Below are positions 34,546 through 43,688 of a DNA stretch of 64,000 bases, in pieces. Each line of letters begins with the position of its first letter. Positions within the stretch are counted from its first letter, which is position 1. This stretch comes from Clostridium lundense DSM 17049 (GTDB lineage: Bacteria; Bacillota; Clostridia; Clostridiales; Clostridiaceae): NCBI RefSeq assembly GCF_000619945.1, contig NZ_JHVC01000011.1, forward strand, positions 1 through 64,000, given 5' to 3'. A program made the translations under genes and the position numbers. The notes under the pieces were generated by a model, which was given only the letters and a program-made list of their open reading frames with translations, was not told where the DNA came from and ran no database searches.

Positions 34546-36547
34546 ATGACATTTAGAGATGTAGTAATAAAAAATCTAAAATATAATGCATCAAAATATA
34601 TAGCATATTTTTTAAGTGGTGTGTTTATTATTATAGTATTGTTTATGCATAGTACAGTTGTGTACAATCCCGAGATTATAAGGCAACTTGAAGGAACTAC
34701 CCTTTACTCATTAATGAAGGGATCATTCTGTGTTTTAACTATATTTTCATTCTTCTTTATAGGATTTATTAATTCATCTTTTATGAGAGAAAGAAATAAG
34801 GAATTTGGGATGTTTTTAACTTTAGGAATGACAAAAAAATATATATGTAAAATTATAATAATTGAAAGTTCAATAATTGTTTTAGTATCAATGATTTTTG
34901 GTATAATTTTTGGAATGATTTTCTCACGACTTTTTTTTATGATTGTTATAAAAATAATAGGATTAAATATAGAGTACTCTGTAAGCTCTATATGCTTATT
35001 TTTATCTTTATCAATTTTTCTAGGTATCTTTATTGTAATTTGTGTAAAAGCATTATTGTATACAAATAAATTAGAAATTTCTCAGCTTTTAAAAGAGAAT
35101 AAAAAAAGCGAAAAAATGGGAGCAAATAAGCCTTTATATGCATTTATATGCATTTATAGGACTCATTATAATTATTATTTCTTGTGCATTAATGTATTTA
35201 ACTATAATAAAAACTATTTTTGAGAGACATGTTGGCATGGTTGGAGTTTTTATGGCAGCTACTTTGGTTGGATTGTATATGTGTATTTCTTATTTTAGTA
35301 GTGCACTTCTTTTTATGGCACAAAAGAACAAAAGTAGTTATTTCAAAAATATAATAAATTTAAAAGAAGTTCAATACAGATTTGTAAGTTTTAAAAATAT
35401 ACTCTATATACTTTCATTATGTACGGCGATGTGTATTTACTTTATTGGAGGAAGCTATGCAAATAAGATATTATTTTCTCGCAACATAGATTTTGAGTTT
35501 CCTTATGACATAATGTATATAGAAACGGATAAAATAAATAATTTAGAACAAAGTAAGTTTTATGAAATAGTTAATAAAAGTGAAACACCTTTAATTGATA
35601 AAAAAGATGCAAATTTTATGCTTATGGATTTAAATATAATTAACGAAAAAGAAAGTTTTTGGAGTAGTGGTATAACAGTTGTTTCTGAGGTGGAAGCCAG
35701 TAAGTTGGCGAATAAATATATAAATGTAGAAAAAGGCTATGCATTACAATGTACTTATAAAAAAAGTAGTGAATACTATACAGATAAAAAGCATATAAAA
35801 CTTAAAAATAGAAAAAATGGAGAAATATATACTTTTAATTATGGAGGAATTAATATTACTGGATTTTTGTTTAATAGAAACGGTTATATTACTAATACTC
35901 TAATTGTATTAGATGAAGAGGATTTTAATAATATTTTAACAAAAAGTAATATTAATATAATGGGAAAAGTTCATCTTTTAAAATTTAAAGAAACTGAAAA
36001 AACGAATAAGGTTTATGTGGAGCTTTTTAAGGAATTAAAGAAAGTAAATAAAATTTCAGATGAAGATAATGTATGGGATATAAATAAAAAATTTAAAGTA
36101 AAAGGAAAAGAAATTGACATTTTGAAACCAATTTCAAAATTAAGACAATATGAAATTGGTAAAGCTGAAAGTGGTTTTTATTTATTTTCTATGCTATTTA
36201 TTGGTGCGATTTTTTTCATATCAAGTGGAGCTGTATTATATTTTAAAATTCTTTCAGAATCAGGTTATGCAAAGATAAGATATAAAAAACTTTTTAAAAT
36301 AGGGATAACTGAAAAAGAAATGAAGAATATAATTTCCAAAGAATTGATATATATATTCATTAGTCCTGCTGTAATTGGGGGGATTTTGGGATTTGTGTAT
36401 ATTGCGATACATTCTATTGAATATAAAGATTATACAAGATTATTAATTAATATATTACCAATAATTGCTGCATATTTAATAATTCATACTATTTTTTACT
36501 ACATTACTAGAAAAAAGTATATTGAAAGGATAGTAAAAGATCAATAG
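34546..36547 (+). pseudogene. BceB-like ABC permease split by a 10-bp tandem duplication
   Basis: Two overlapping frames (34546-35223 and 35138-36547) together make one FtsX-family permease with the Bce layout: helices 1-4, a large extracellular domain in the second frame, and four C-terminal helices. The break lies in a direct repeat TTTATATGCA at 35133-35142 and 35143-35152, with a partial third copy to 35158. Removing one 10-base unit gives KPLYAFIGLIIIII and a continuous protein of about 663 residues, the usual BceB size. The first half starts best at ATG 34546 (TGGAGATG upstream; TTG 34531 is an alternative). As sequenced, the product is truncated at about 225 residues unless slippage restores the frame. 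Confidence 0.88.
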
Positions 36548-36602
36548 GAAAACATTACCGTAATAATGCAAAAATACTCTGGGATTATATGGGAGGAATA
36601 AA

Positions 36603-37367
36603 ATGACAGTTTTAGAAACAAAACAGCTAACTAAAATTTATGGGGGAAAAAATGAAAGTAATATTACTCATGCTTTAAATGGGATAAATATTAAAGTTGA
36701 GAGTGGTGAATTTATAGGGATTATGGGCCCTTCTGGAAGTGGTAAAACTACTCTTTTGAATATTCTAGGGGGTATAGACAAGCCTTCTTCAGGAAATATA
36801 AAAATTATGGATAAGAATATTGAAGCATTAAGTAAAGACGAACTAGCTACATTTAGAAGAAAAAACTTAGGTTTTATATTTCAAGATTTTAATCTTATGG
36901 ATAGTTTGACATTAAAGGAAAATGTAATGCTTCCAATGGTATTAGATAAAATCAAGCCTCCGATTATGGAAGAAAAAGCAAAAGAAATTATGGAATTCTT
37001 TGAAATCTATGATATTAGAGATAAATATCCTTACAATGTATCTGGTGGGCAAATGCAGAGAACAGCAGCAAGCAGAGCGCTTGTTAATAATCCTGCTGTT
37101 GTTTTAGCAGATGAACCAACAGGAAATTTAGATTCAAAATCATCAAATAATGTAATGAGTTGTTTTTGCAAAATGAACGAACAAAGGAATAGTACAATTA
37201 TAATGGTAACTCATGATACATTTGCAGCAAGTTTTTGCAAGAGAATTATATTTATTAAAGATGGAAGTATTAATATAGAAATTGTGAGAAAAGGGGATAG
37301 GCAAAAGTTCTTTAATGAAATACTTGACTGCCAAGCTGTAATTGGAGGTGGAATGACTAACATTTAA
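36603..37367 (+). CDS. BceA-like ABC transporter ATP-binding protein
   Basis: 254 residues of the MacB/LolD/BceA class. Walker A GPSGSGKTT, Q-loop FIFQDFNL, signature VSGGQMQR, Walker B VVLADEPTGNLD, and the switch His in VTHD. It follows its permease rather than preceding it, the reverse of B. subtilis bceAB. The last 15-20 residues (DCQAVIGGGMTNI) look non-conserved. ATG after GGGAGG. Confidence 0.93.
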   Translation: MTVLETKQLTKIYGGKNESNITHALNGINIKVESGEFIGIMGPSGSGKTTLLNILGGIDKPSSGNIKIMDKNIEALSKDELATFRRKNLGFIFQDFNLMDSLTLKENVMLPMVLDKIKPPIMEEKAKEIMEFFEIYDIRDKYPYNVSGGQMQRTAASRALVNNPAVVLADEPTGNLDSKSSNNVMSCFCKMNEQRNSTIIMVTHDTFAASFCKRIIFIKDGSINIEIVRKGDRQKFFNEILDCQAVIGGGMTNI

Positions 37368-37453
37368 AGGTAGTGCAATTTTAAATGTTAGATTTTCATA
37401 GTATAAGTCTTATAATATATAAGAAAGTAAAAAGAAATATATGTTAAACTAAG

Positions 37454-37488
37454 AGTGGCAGTTTAAAGAGTTCAACTACCACTTTTTA
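37454..37488. terminator. Terminator between convergent BceA-like and DUF2812 genes
   Basis: A 10-bp stem with one mismatch (37454-37463 and 37474-37483) is followed by TTTTT on the plus strand. Confidence 0.7.
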
Positions 37489-37506
37489 ATGTTATCATTT
37501 AGAAAT

Positions 37507-38685
37507 TTAGTTGGATATTAAATCAATCTTTTGGGCAATGTTTTTTATAATGGAGTCGTTATCTGCATATCCCCAATATCTAACGTGAATTATACCTTTT
37601 CCTTTTAATGCAAATGCTTCTTTAAAATCATATTTTTTTTCAAAAATAATTAATTGATCAAAATCCTTACTATCTATTTCTATAAAAGATCCCTCTTTGT
37701 ATGATATACTACATTTTTTTACTAGATCAGAAATTAGGCCTTTTCCCATAGATGGAAATCTGAGTTGATAAGCCCAAGTCTTAATACTTGGTGAATAATA
37801 CATTCCACTTTTATACTTTTCCTCTTCATTAGGAAGACTACTATTTTCACTAAAATGATATCGTATAGGTGCAAATAAGCTACAATCATAGTATATATTC
37901 ATCTCATTGACATTGCTTGGAATATAATAATTGGAAGAATTTTGTTCAATATCTTTTAATCTTATAATAGGTAAATCTGTAGGAGCTTGTGTTAGTGGTA
38001 TTGTTTTACTTACTGCAAATTGAATAAAAGGAGAAATTATAACCCCAAAAAGAAAAATGATATAAATCATAAAATGTATTTTACCACGGTTTTTCCATGG
38101 AGAATTATGATTAATAGGTCTTCCTTCAGAAAGTGTTTTTCGTAAAATTCGTATAGAAATAGCTGCCTTTATCAAGTTATATACTACATAGGAATAAAAT
38201 ATCATTAGAATTGTCTGTTGAATCAGTCTGCCTTCTACTAAATCAAGAATATATACTGAACCTCGTAAATAAAAATAATATATAACCCATATTTCTAAAG
38301 TTATTCCCAATACCATAATAAAAGCACTTGCTGTAAATTCCTTATCAAGTTCTTTTAAAGTGTAAGATTGTTCAGCAGGGTCAGTATGAAGTTCAGGTGT
38401 ATTTAATTCAGCTGGTGATGAAAATACATTAAAGCTGCCATGCCTTGTAACATAGTCCCATCCACTTTCAGAATACATCTCCTTTTGCTTTGATGTAATT
38501 GCTTTATCACAAGATACTTCTATTCTGTATCTTATTTGTTTAGGTTCATCCTTAACAAATTTAGCAAACCATCTCCCCATTTTTTTTAGATGTAATCCTT
38601 GAGATGACATATATGCAAACCAACTTTCATGTTCACCAATACGCCAATAATCAGTAGGTCTGAGTTTTAGAATTGTTTCATTCAT
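37507..38685 (-). CDS. DUF2812 membrane protein
   Basis: About 392 residues. The N-terminal cytoplasmic part (WRIGEHESWFAYMSSQG, then QIRYRIEVS, SGWDYVTRHGSFNVFSS) is the DUF2812 signature. Four hydrophobic helices lie at about 120-235 and a large domain follows. DUF2812 genes usually sit next to a PadR repressor, as here, and are thought to act with it in envelope stress or drug response; the mechanism is unknown. The best start is ATG 38685 (AAGGTG upstream), inside the 3' end of padR; GTG 38694 is the alternative. Confidence 0.88.
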   Translation of the reverse strand: MNETILKLRPTDYWRIGEHESWFAYMSSQGLHLKKMGRWFAKFVKDEPKQIRYRIEVSCDKAITSKQKEMYSESGWDYVTRHGSFNVFSSPAELNTPELHTDPAEQSYTLKELDKEFTASAFIMVLGITLEIWVIYYFYLRGSVYILDLVEGRLIQQTILMIFYSYVVYNLIKAAISIRILRKTLSEGRPINHNSPWKNRGKIHFMIYIIFLFGVIISPFIQFAVSKTIPLTQAPTDLPIIRLKDIEQNSSNYYIPSNVNEMNIYYDCSLFAPIRYHFSENSSLPNEEEKYKSGMYYSPSIKTWAYQLRFPSMGKGLISDLVKKCSISYKEGSFIEIDSKDFDQLIIFEKKYDFKEAFALKGKGIIHVRYWGYADNDSIIKNIAQKIDLISN

Positions 38686-38998
38686 TTTCATCACCTTCTT
38701 TTAAGATTATTCCATCTTGGACTAAAGCTAACAACCTATTATACTCATTGTGAAGAGCATCTTTACCATCAGATGTAATTTTATAAGTTTTTCTTCTACC
38801 ATCATCCTTTGATAGAGAAATTAGTCCATCCTTTTCCATACGTGAAAGAACTCCGTAGAGTGTTCCAGGTCCCATAGTTATTCTTCCATTAGATACTTCT
38901 TTAATTGAGTTCATTAGTTGATATCCATGATTTGGATGCATAAGTGCCAATAACACATAGTACATGGCTTCTGTCATAGGCCCGCCATTATATGGCAC
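38678..38998 (-). CDS. PadR-family transcription regulator
   Basis: About 106 residues, a winged-helix PadR repressor: YYVLLALMHPNHGYQLM, then GPGTLYGVLSRMEKDGLI and a short C-terminal dimer helix. The GGAGGTG at 39006-39012 fits a GTG start at 38998; ATG 39013 has no ribosome site because the GGAGG lies just inside it. It probably represses this two-gene unit through dyads around 39020-39065. Confidence 0.9.
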   Translation of the reverse strand: MPYNGGPMTEAMYYVLLALMHPNHGYQLMNSIKEVSNGRITMGPGTLYGVLSRMEKDGLISLSKDDGRRKTYKITSDGKDALHNEYNRLLALVQDGIILKEGDENE

Positions 38999-39019
38999 GA
39001 CAAACACCTCCATTTATTA

Positions 39020-39063
39020 TGCAACATAGTATTATGCGATGCGATATATCGTGTAACATAATA
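39020..39063 (-). promoter_or_regulatory. padR promoter region with dyads
   Basis: The block holds CGATATATCG (39042-39051), a tandem ATGCGATGCG, and two TATGTT copies on the minus strand about 22 bases apart. These lie directly upstream of padR, where PadR autoregulatory sites are usual. The exact operator cannot be set. Confidence 0.4.
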
Positions 39064-39267
39064 GTATTCCATAAGATTACAATTGTCAATAAAAATGACA
39101 CATTATTTTCCAGAAGATATGTATAGTAGTTTTGTTGAATTTAATCTAAGATGAAGATTTATAATATAATGGATAAAGCACAAGTATTAAGCTTTTTTGT
39201 TTGTGTTATGAAGTGATAAAACCTATAACAATAGATAATAATGTTTGAATTAAGTACCAATATTTGT
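39064..39267. other. Spacer between padR and the acetyltransferase operon
   Basis: AT-rich sequence without ORF or clear promoter, up to the long palindrome that starts at 39268. Confidence 0.4.
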
Positions 39268-39311
39268 TATACTTTTATCATAAACTTTTAAAAGTTTATG
39301 ATAAAAGTATA
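39268..39311 (+). promoter_or_regulatory. 44-bp perfect palindrome in front of the acetyltransferase/ROK operon
   Basis: Each 22-base arm is the exact complement of the other with no loop (centre 39289/39290); it contains only four G:C pairs. It ends where the ribosome site (AGGAGGG, 39311-39317) begins. It could be an operator for the ROK repressor encoded third in this operon, or a hairpin in the leader that limits translation. Confidence 0.7.
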
Positions 39312-39322
39312 GGAGGGATATG

Positions 39323-39892
39323 ATGACTGAAAGGGAGAAATTATTAAATGGGGAATTTTATAATTCAAGAGATAATGAATTATTAACTATTCATAACAAG
39401 GCAAAAGTACTGCTTAATAAGTTTAATGGAGAAGTTTTAGAAAAACCAAATAAAGTATTAGAACAATTATTAGGCTGTGTTGGTAATGGTGTTTGGATAG
39501 AAAAACCTTTTTTCTGTGATTATGGTGAACATATTTTTATAGGAAAAAATACATTTATCAACTTTAATTGTACTTTTTTAGATTCAAATAAGATTACTAT
39601 AGGAGAGAACGTCTTAATAGGGCCAGGTACAGGAATTTTTACACCATCACATCCAGTTAACCCAATTGAAAGAATAAATAATAATAATGGAGAAGCGCCT
39701 TATAAAACTTATGCTTTACCCATAACCATAGGCAATAATGTTTGGATAGGTGGAAATGTTAGTATATTAGCTGGAGTAACTATAGGAGATAATTGTGTAA
39801 TTGGAGCAGGAAGTGTAGTTACTAAATCCATACCAAGCAATTCAGTTGCAGTAGGTAATCCATGTAGAATTATAAGGGATACAAGAGAATAA
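39323..39892 (+). CDS. Maltose/galactoside O-acetyltransferase family protein
   Basis: 189 residues, a left-handed beta-helix acetyltransferase (Maa/LacA/NodL). The N-terminal Mac domain has LLNGEFYNSRDNELL; the hexapeptide-repeat part contains GPGTGIFTPSHPVNP with the catalytic His, and ends IGAGSVVTKSIPSNSVAVGNPCRI. It acetylates a sugar with acetyl-CoA. ATG 39323 has better spacing to AGGAGG than ATG 39320. Confidence 0.93.
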   Translation: MTEREKLLNGEFYNSRDNELLTIHNKAKVLLNKFNGEVLEKPNKVLEQLLGCVGNGVWIEKPFFCDYGEHIFIGKNTFINFNCTFLDSNKITIGENVLIGPGTGIFTPSHPVNPIERINNNNGEAPYKTYALPITIGNNVWIGGNVSILAGVTIGDNCVIGAGSVVTKSIPSNSVAVGNPCRIIRDTRE

Positions 39893-39915
39893 AATATAAG
39901 AAAATGGAGAGAAAT

Positions 39916-40545
39916 ATGAAGAAGTACAAATGTATAATTTTTGATTTAGATGGAACTATGTTAGATACAGAAAAGATGAACATGGTACCACTACAAAAAT
40001 TAGTTAAAGAGGAACTAGGACAAGATATTCCTTATGATGATTTGCTAAAGTACAGGGATTATGCAGGTAAGGGAACATTAGAACTATTAGGATTTGAAAA
40101 TATTGAAGCATCTTATGCTAAGTGGGTAAAATATGTTAATGAATATGAAGAAGGAGCAAAGTTATACGACGGTTTCAATGAAGTTATAGAATCTTTGTAC
40201 AAAAATGGAATACTATGCGGGATATGTAGTTCGAAAATGAAAGAGCAATATGAAATAGATTTCTTTAAAACAGGTCTACAACATTATATGAGGAGTGTTG
40301 TTTTAGCAGAGGATACAGAAAATCATAAACCACATCCAGAACCGTTGCTAAAAGCTATTGAAATATTAAACGTAGAACCAAAGTATTCAATGTATATTGG
40401 GGATACTGTTTCAGATTATAAGGCAACAAGAAATGCAGGAATGGATTTTGCTTTAGCAGTATGGGGAGGGGCAGATACTACAGGAATTGAAGCAGATTAT
40501 TACTTAAATGAACCAAAAGATATTTTAAAGGTGTTGGGAGTATAA
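39916..40545 (+). CDS. HAD-superfamily sugar-phosphatase-like hydrolase
   Basis: About 209 residues from ATG 39916 (GGAGAG upstream; ATG 39904 is possible). Motif I is FDLDGTMLDTE, motif II CSSK, motif III HKPHPEP with Lys, motif IV YIGDTVSDY. The cap insertion type resembles PGP/beta-phosphoglucomutase relatives, with a sugar phosphate as the likely substrate. It ends exactly before the ROK gene, so it is cotranscribed. Confidence 0.9.
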   Translation: MKKYKCIIFDLDGTMLDTEKMNMVPLQKLVKEELGQDIPYDDLLKYRDYAGKGTLELLGFENIEASYAKWVKYVNEYEEGAKLYDGFNEVIESLYKNGILCGICSSKMKEQYEIDFFKTGLQHYMRSVVLAEDTENHKPHPEPLLKAIEILNVEPKYSMYIGDTVSDYKATRNAGMDFALAVWGGADTTGIEADYYLNEPKDILKVLGV

Positions 40546-41556
40546 ATGAATAATAATATAGCAGGAAAACCAAAAACATTAAAGGAAGTAAATAAAACGC
40601 TTATACTGCAATGTATAAAGGAAAAACAAACAGCTACAAGAGCAGAAATAACAGAAGCTACTAAAATAAGTCATACAACAGTTAGATCTATTTTAAAAGA
40701 ACTTTTGAAATGTGAGGATATAGTTATTGTTGGATTAGATAAATCAAGTGGTGGAAGGAGAGCAGAAAGATACAAAATAAATGCTGATAAAACATGTATC
40801 ATAGCTGCTACAGTTGAAGCGGAAAAATTAACTTATAGAGTAGTAAATGCTGTTGGTGAAATCTTAGAAGATAGAAGTCAAAAATTAAAATCTAAAGAGG
40901 ATATAGATAGTATATATAATACTTTTAATAGAGTTATAGATAAATATAAAAATATTAAGTGTATAGGAATAAATGTACCAGGGATTGTAACAGAGAGGGG
41001 ATATGTATCAGGACTAGGTGTTGATGATTGGAAGGAAGTTTACTTAAAAGAAGAATTAATAAGTAAATATAATATTCCTGTTGTATTAGAAAATGATTTG
41101 AATTCAGTTGCAGTAGGATATTATAAAAATAATACAGATAGTGGAAGTATAATTTATATTAGTTTTACCAGCTTAGGTGCTGGAGCAGGTATCATTGTAA
41201 ATGGAAAGCTTTATAAAGGTGCAAATGGATCTGCAGGAGAAGTAGGAGTACTTCCTATCGGCGATACATATCTAAATAATATATTATTAAGAAATTTAGA
41301 TAATGATGAATATATAAATGCTACTGTAAAAACTATAAAAATAATAGCTAGTTTATTAAACCCTAAGACAATAGTTTTAGGAGGAAATTACTTTAGATAT
41401 AATCTTGCAATTCCAATAATTAATAGATACAAAAATGAGTTTAATATTAAAACTAATATAATAGTAGATAAAAATGGAAGTGATTATGGTCTATTAGGTA
41501 TAACTGAAATAGCTTTACAAAAAATAAATAAGCAGGTCAAATTAGTAAATAAATAG
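40546..41556 (+). CDS. ROK-family transcription repressor
   Basis: 336 residues. An N-terminal winged helix (NKTLILQCIKEKQTATRAEI, then ISHTTVRSILKEL) is fused to a ROK sugar-binding domain (GINVPGIV, LENDLNSVAVG, GANGSAGEVG). The zinc-type CxCGxxGC motif of ROK kinases is missing, as is usual in a diverged repressor. Placed last in a sugar-modifying operon, it probably autoregulates that operon, perhaps through the palindrome at 39268-39311. Confidence 0.9.
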   Translation: MNNNIAGKPKTLKEVNKTLILQCIKEKQTATRAEITEATKISHTTVRSILKELLKCEDIVIVGLDKSSGGRRAERYKINADKTCIIAATVEAEKLTYRVVNAVGEILEDRSQKLKSKEDIDSIYNTFNRVIDKYKNIKCIGINVPGIVTERGYVSGLGVDDWKEVYLKEELISKYNIPVVLENDLNSVAVGYYKNNTDSGSIIYISFTSLGAGAGIIVNGKLYKGANGSAGEVGVLPIGDTYLNNILLRNLDNDEYINATVKTIKIIASLLNPKTIVLGGNYFRYNLAIPIINRYKNEFNIKTNIIVDKNGSDYGLLGITEIALQKINKQVKLVNK

Positions 41557-41571
41557 TTTAAAGTGTACAAA

Positions 41572-41718
41572 ATGTACAACTTATTTAAATATTTAGTTAG
41601 AAATGCCTTTGATAAATCTAATCTTGAACTTGACCGAGATGATTTTTTTCTAAGACAAAAGGCAAGTCATATTGAGGATAATCACTTTTTTCATCCATAT
41701 TCATATAATACAATATAG
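41572..41718 (+). CDS. Possible 48-residue ORF or gene remnant
   Basis: An open frame from ATG 41572 reads MYNLFKYLVRNAFDKSNLEL, then DRDDFFLRQKASHIEDNHFF and a short end. It looks protein-like but has no ribosome site; its start lies in the inverted repeat TGTAC-N5-GTACA. It could be the remains of a decayed gene. I cannot name a family. Confidence 0.2.
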   Translation: MYNLFKYLVRNAFDKSNLELDRDDFFLRQKASHIEDNHFFHPYSYNTI

Positions 41719-41796
41719 ATAAAATTTAATATTAATTAGAAATTTGTTTATCAATTAAGTACTTTCAACAACTTATAGTTAAAAGGATGTGTTACT

Positions 41797-42354
41797 ATGT
41801 TGGATAATAATGAAACTTGTGATTATCAGCAATTTGTAAAACCATTACAAAAAGTAGTTAGTATTCCAAATCCATTATATAAATCTCTACAAGGCATATA
41901 CTTTATAGGACAAACTCCATCATTATTTATCAGTAACGGCAGTAATGCATGGGCAGCTCTAGTGAACCCTAGAAATTCTGGCAAAGATCTATTTTTCAAT
42001 GTATTAACAATTTCCAACTTTTCTTCAAGTATAATAACAGCTGAATTTTGGGTAAATACAAACCCACCAGGAGATCCAGCTATTTCTTCATCCGTATCAC
42101 CTGCTAATACAGCTTTAGTTCCGCAACCTAGGCCAGATGTTTTATTAGAATATGTACAGTCTACTGAGGGAATGCCATCTGGCGGAGTTAATATATATGA
42201 CCGAATTGTTCCTCCTAATACTACCTTAGTATCTGAAGAAGATGGAAAAATAATAATACCTTCAGGTGGAAATGCACTAATATTCTTAAAAAGCTCTAGT
42301 TCTAGTAGTCAGACTATTAATGCTATTGTAGCTTTTGGTTGGTGGGAAAAGTAA
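41797..42354 (+). CDS. DUF6143-type protein
   Basis: 185 residues resembling the clostridial DUF6143 family (VVSIPNPLYKSLQGIYFIGQTP, in pieces, then NAWAALVNPRNSGK and a final AIVAFGWWEK). No signal peptide or helix; beta-rich, with Ser/Asn-rich loops (KSSSSSSQ). Members are uncharacterised; some are suspected of spore or surface roles, which is not shown here. ATG after AAAGGATG. Confidence 0.8.
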   Translation: MLDNNETCDYQQFVKPLQKVVSIPNPLYKSLQGIYFIGQTPSLFISNGSNAWAALVNPRNSGKDLFFNVLTISNFSSSIITAEFWVNTNPPGDPAISSSVSPANTALVPQPRPDVLLEYVQSTEGMPSGGVNIYDRIVPPNTTLVSEEDGKIIIPSGGNALIFLKSSSSSSQTINAIVAFGWWEK

Positions 42355-42396
42355 ATTTTTACTATGATAAAAAATGATGTTGATAATGTGATATTT

Positions 42397-42429
42397 TTTA
42401 GGGAACCTATTATTTTTGGGTTCCCTAAA
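42397..42429 (+). terminator. Hairpin after the DUF6143 gene
   Basis: An 11-bp perfect stem (42397-42407 and 42419-42429) with a T-rich loop; only a weak T tract follows. Confidence 0.55.
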
Positions 42430-42548
42430 TTGATATTTTGGAACTCTGTTTATTCTCATGTTAGTATGTAGTAATTCAACATGAATTTATGATACAATTT
42501 AGAAGTTAAGTTGTTTATGATATGTAAAGAATATGGGGGACAATAAAT

Positions 42549-43412
42549 ATGACATATGAAAATACAATTAAGTATGATAAAGAATTACATAAAAATTTGA
42601 AAATTCACTGTGAAAAATGTTTGGGATTTTGCTGTGTGGCATTATATTTTTCTGCTTCTGAGGGTTTTCCAACTGATAAAGATGCGGGAAAACCATGTAT
42701 AAATTTACAGCCTGATTTTAAATGTGCTGTTCATAAAAATCTTAGGCAGAAGGGACTGAAAGGGTGTACTGCTTATGACTGCTTTGGAGCAGGTCAAAAA
42801 GTTGCACAAGTTACATATGGTGGACAGGATTGGATAAAAAACACAGAAACTTCAAAACAAATGTTTGATGTATTTTTGATTATGAGGCAGCTTCATGAAA
42901 TGTTATGGTATCTAGCAGAAGCATTCAGAATGCAATATGATGAGACTATTCAGGAGAAAATTAGAGATATGATAGATGAAACAGTTAGACTTACTAATTT
43001 AGATGCTGATTCTCTAATAAAGCTAGATTTAGTAGTACATAGACATAATGTTAACAAATTACTTTTAAAAACTAGTGAACTTGCACGAGGTAAAGCTCGT
43101 GGAGGAAAAAAAGCTACTTTGAAACACAGGAAGACAATTGCTGGAAGATTGAATTTTATTGGAGCAGATCTTAGAAAAGTTAATTTAATAGGAGAAGACT
43201 TAAGTGGAGCACTGCTTATAGCAGCAAACCTTAGAGATGTTGATTTAAGTGGAACAGATCTTATTGGAGCTGATTTGAGGGATGCGGATATAAGTGGAGC
43301 TAATCTTACAAATAGTATATTTATTACGCAAGTCCAAATTAATGCAGCTAAGGGAAACTCTAATACAAGATTACCAATATCATTAGTTCGCCCTGCGCAT
43401 TGGGATAAATAA
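42549..43412 (+). CDS. Cys-rich domain fused to pentapeptide repeats
   Basis: 287 residues. The first 80 hold eight Cys (21, 24, 28, 29, 50, 59, 73, 78) in a pattern like a zinc- or iron-binding domain (CEKCLGFCC ... C ... C ... GCTAYDC). A helical middle follows, then about twelve A(D/N)LxX pentapeptide repeats at about 198-258 (GADLRKVNL, GANLTNSIF). Pentapeptide-repeat proteins fold as a right-handed beta-helix and some (Qnr, MfpA) mimic DNA and protect gyrase. Whether this one does is unknown. Single gene, ATG after GGGGG. Confidence 0.85.
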   Translation: MTYENTIKYDKELHKNLKIHCEKCLGFCCVALYFSASEGFPTDKDAGKPCINLQPDFKCAVHKNLRQKGLKGCTAYDCFGAGQKVAQVTYGGQDWIKNTETSKQMFDVFLIMRQLHEMLWYLAEAFRMQYDETIQEKIRDMIDETVRLTNLDADSLIKLDLVVHRHNVNKLLLKTSELARGKARGGKKATLKHRKTIAGRLNFIGADLRKVNLIGEDLSGALLIAANLRDVDLSGTDLIGADLRDADISGANLTNSIFITQVQINAAKGNSNTRLPISLVRPAHWDK

Positions 43413-43470
43413 TTGATTGGGAATATCCAGAGGGACGTTTCGTGGTTATGTAATTTGGAGTGATTTTAAG

Positions 43471-43511
43471 AAACTAGGAAGTATCTGTGAGGATATTTCC
43501 TAGTTTTTTTA
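43471..43511 (+). terminator. Terminator after the pentapeptide-repeat gene
   Basis: Stem 43471-43485 with 43491-43505 (one G:U) is followed by seven T's. Confidence 0.85.
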
Positions 43512-43688
43512 TAAAGAATAATTAAAAAGTTACTTCTAGTAGTATAATTAGACAATAAACGTAAGCAAATCAATTCAGACAAATTAAAGCACAATAAGAC
43601 AGAAATAAAATAGTATCTTCTGATATACTTTTTAGTGGATGCAAGAAATTAGAAAATAGTTAAGGTTATTATAGGAAGGACATATTAT

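Noticed and set aside
35138..36547. Second half of the Bce permease as an independent gene
   Set aside because: It has no ribosome site, its start lies in the 10-bp repeat, and removing one repeat unit joins it to the first half in a normal permease.
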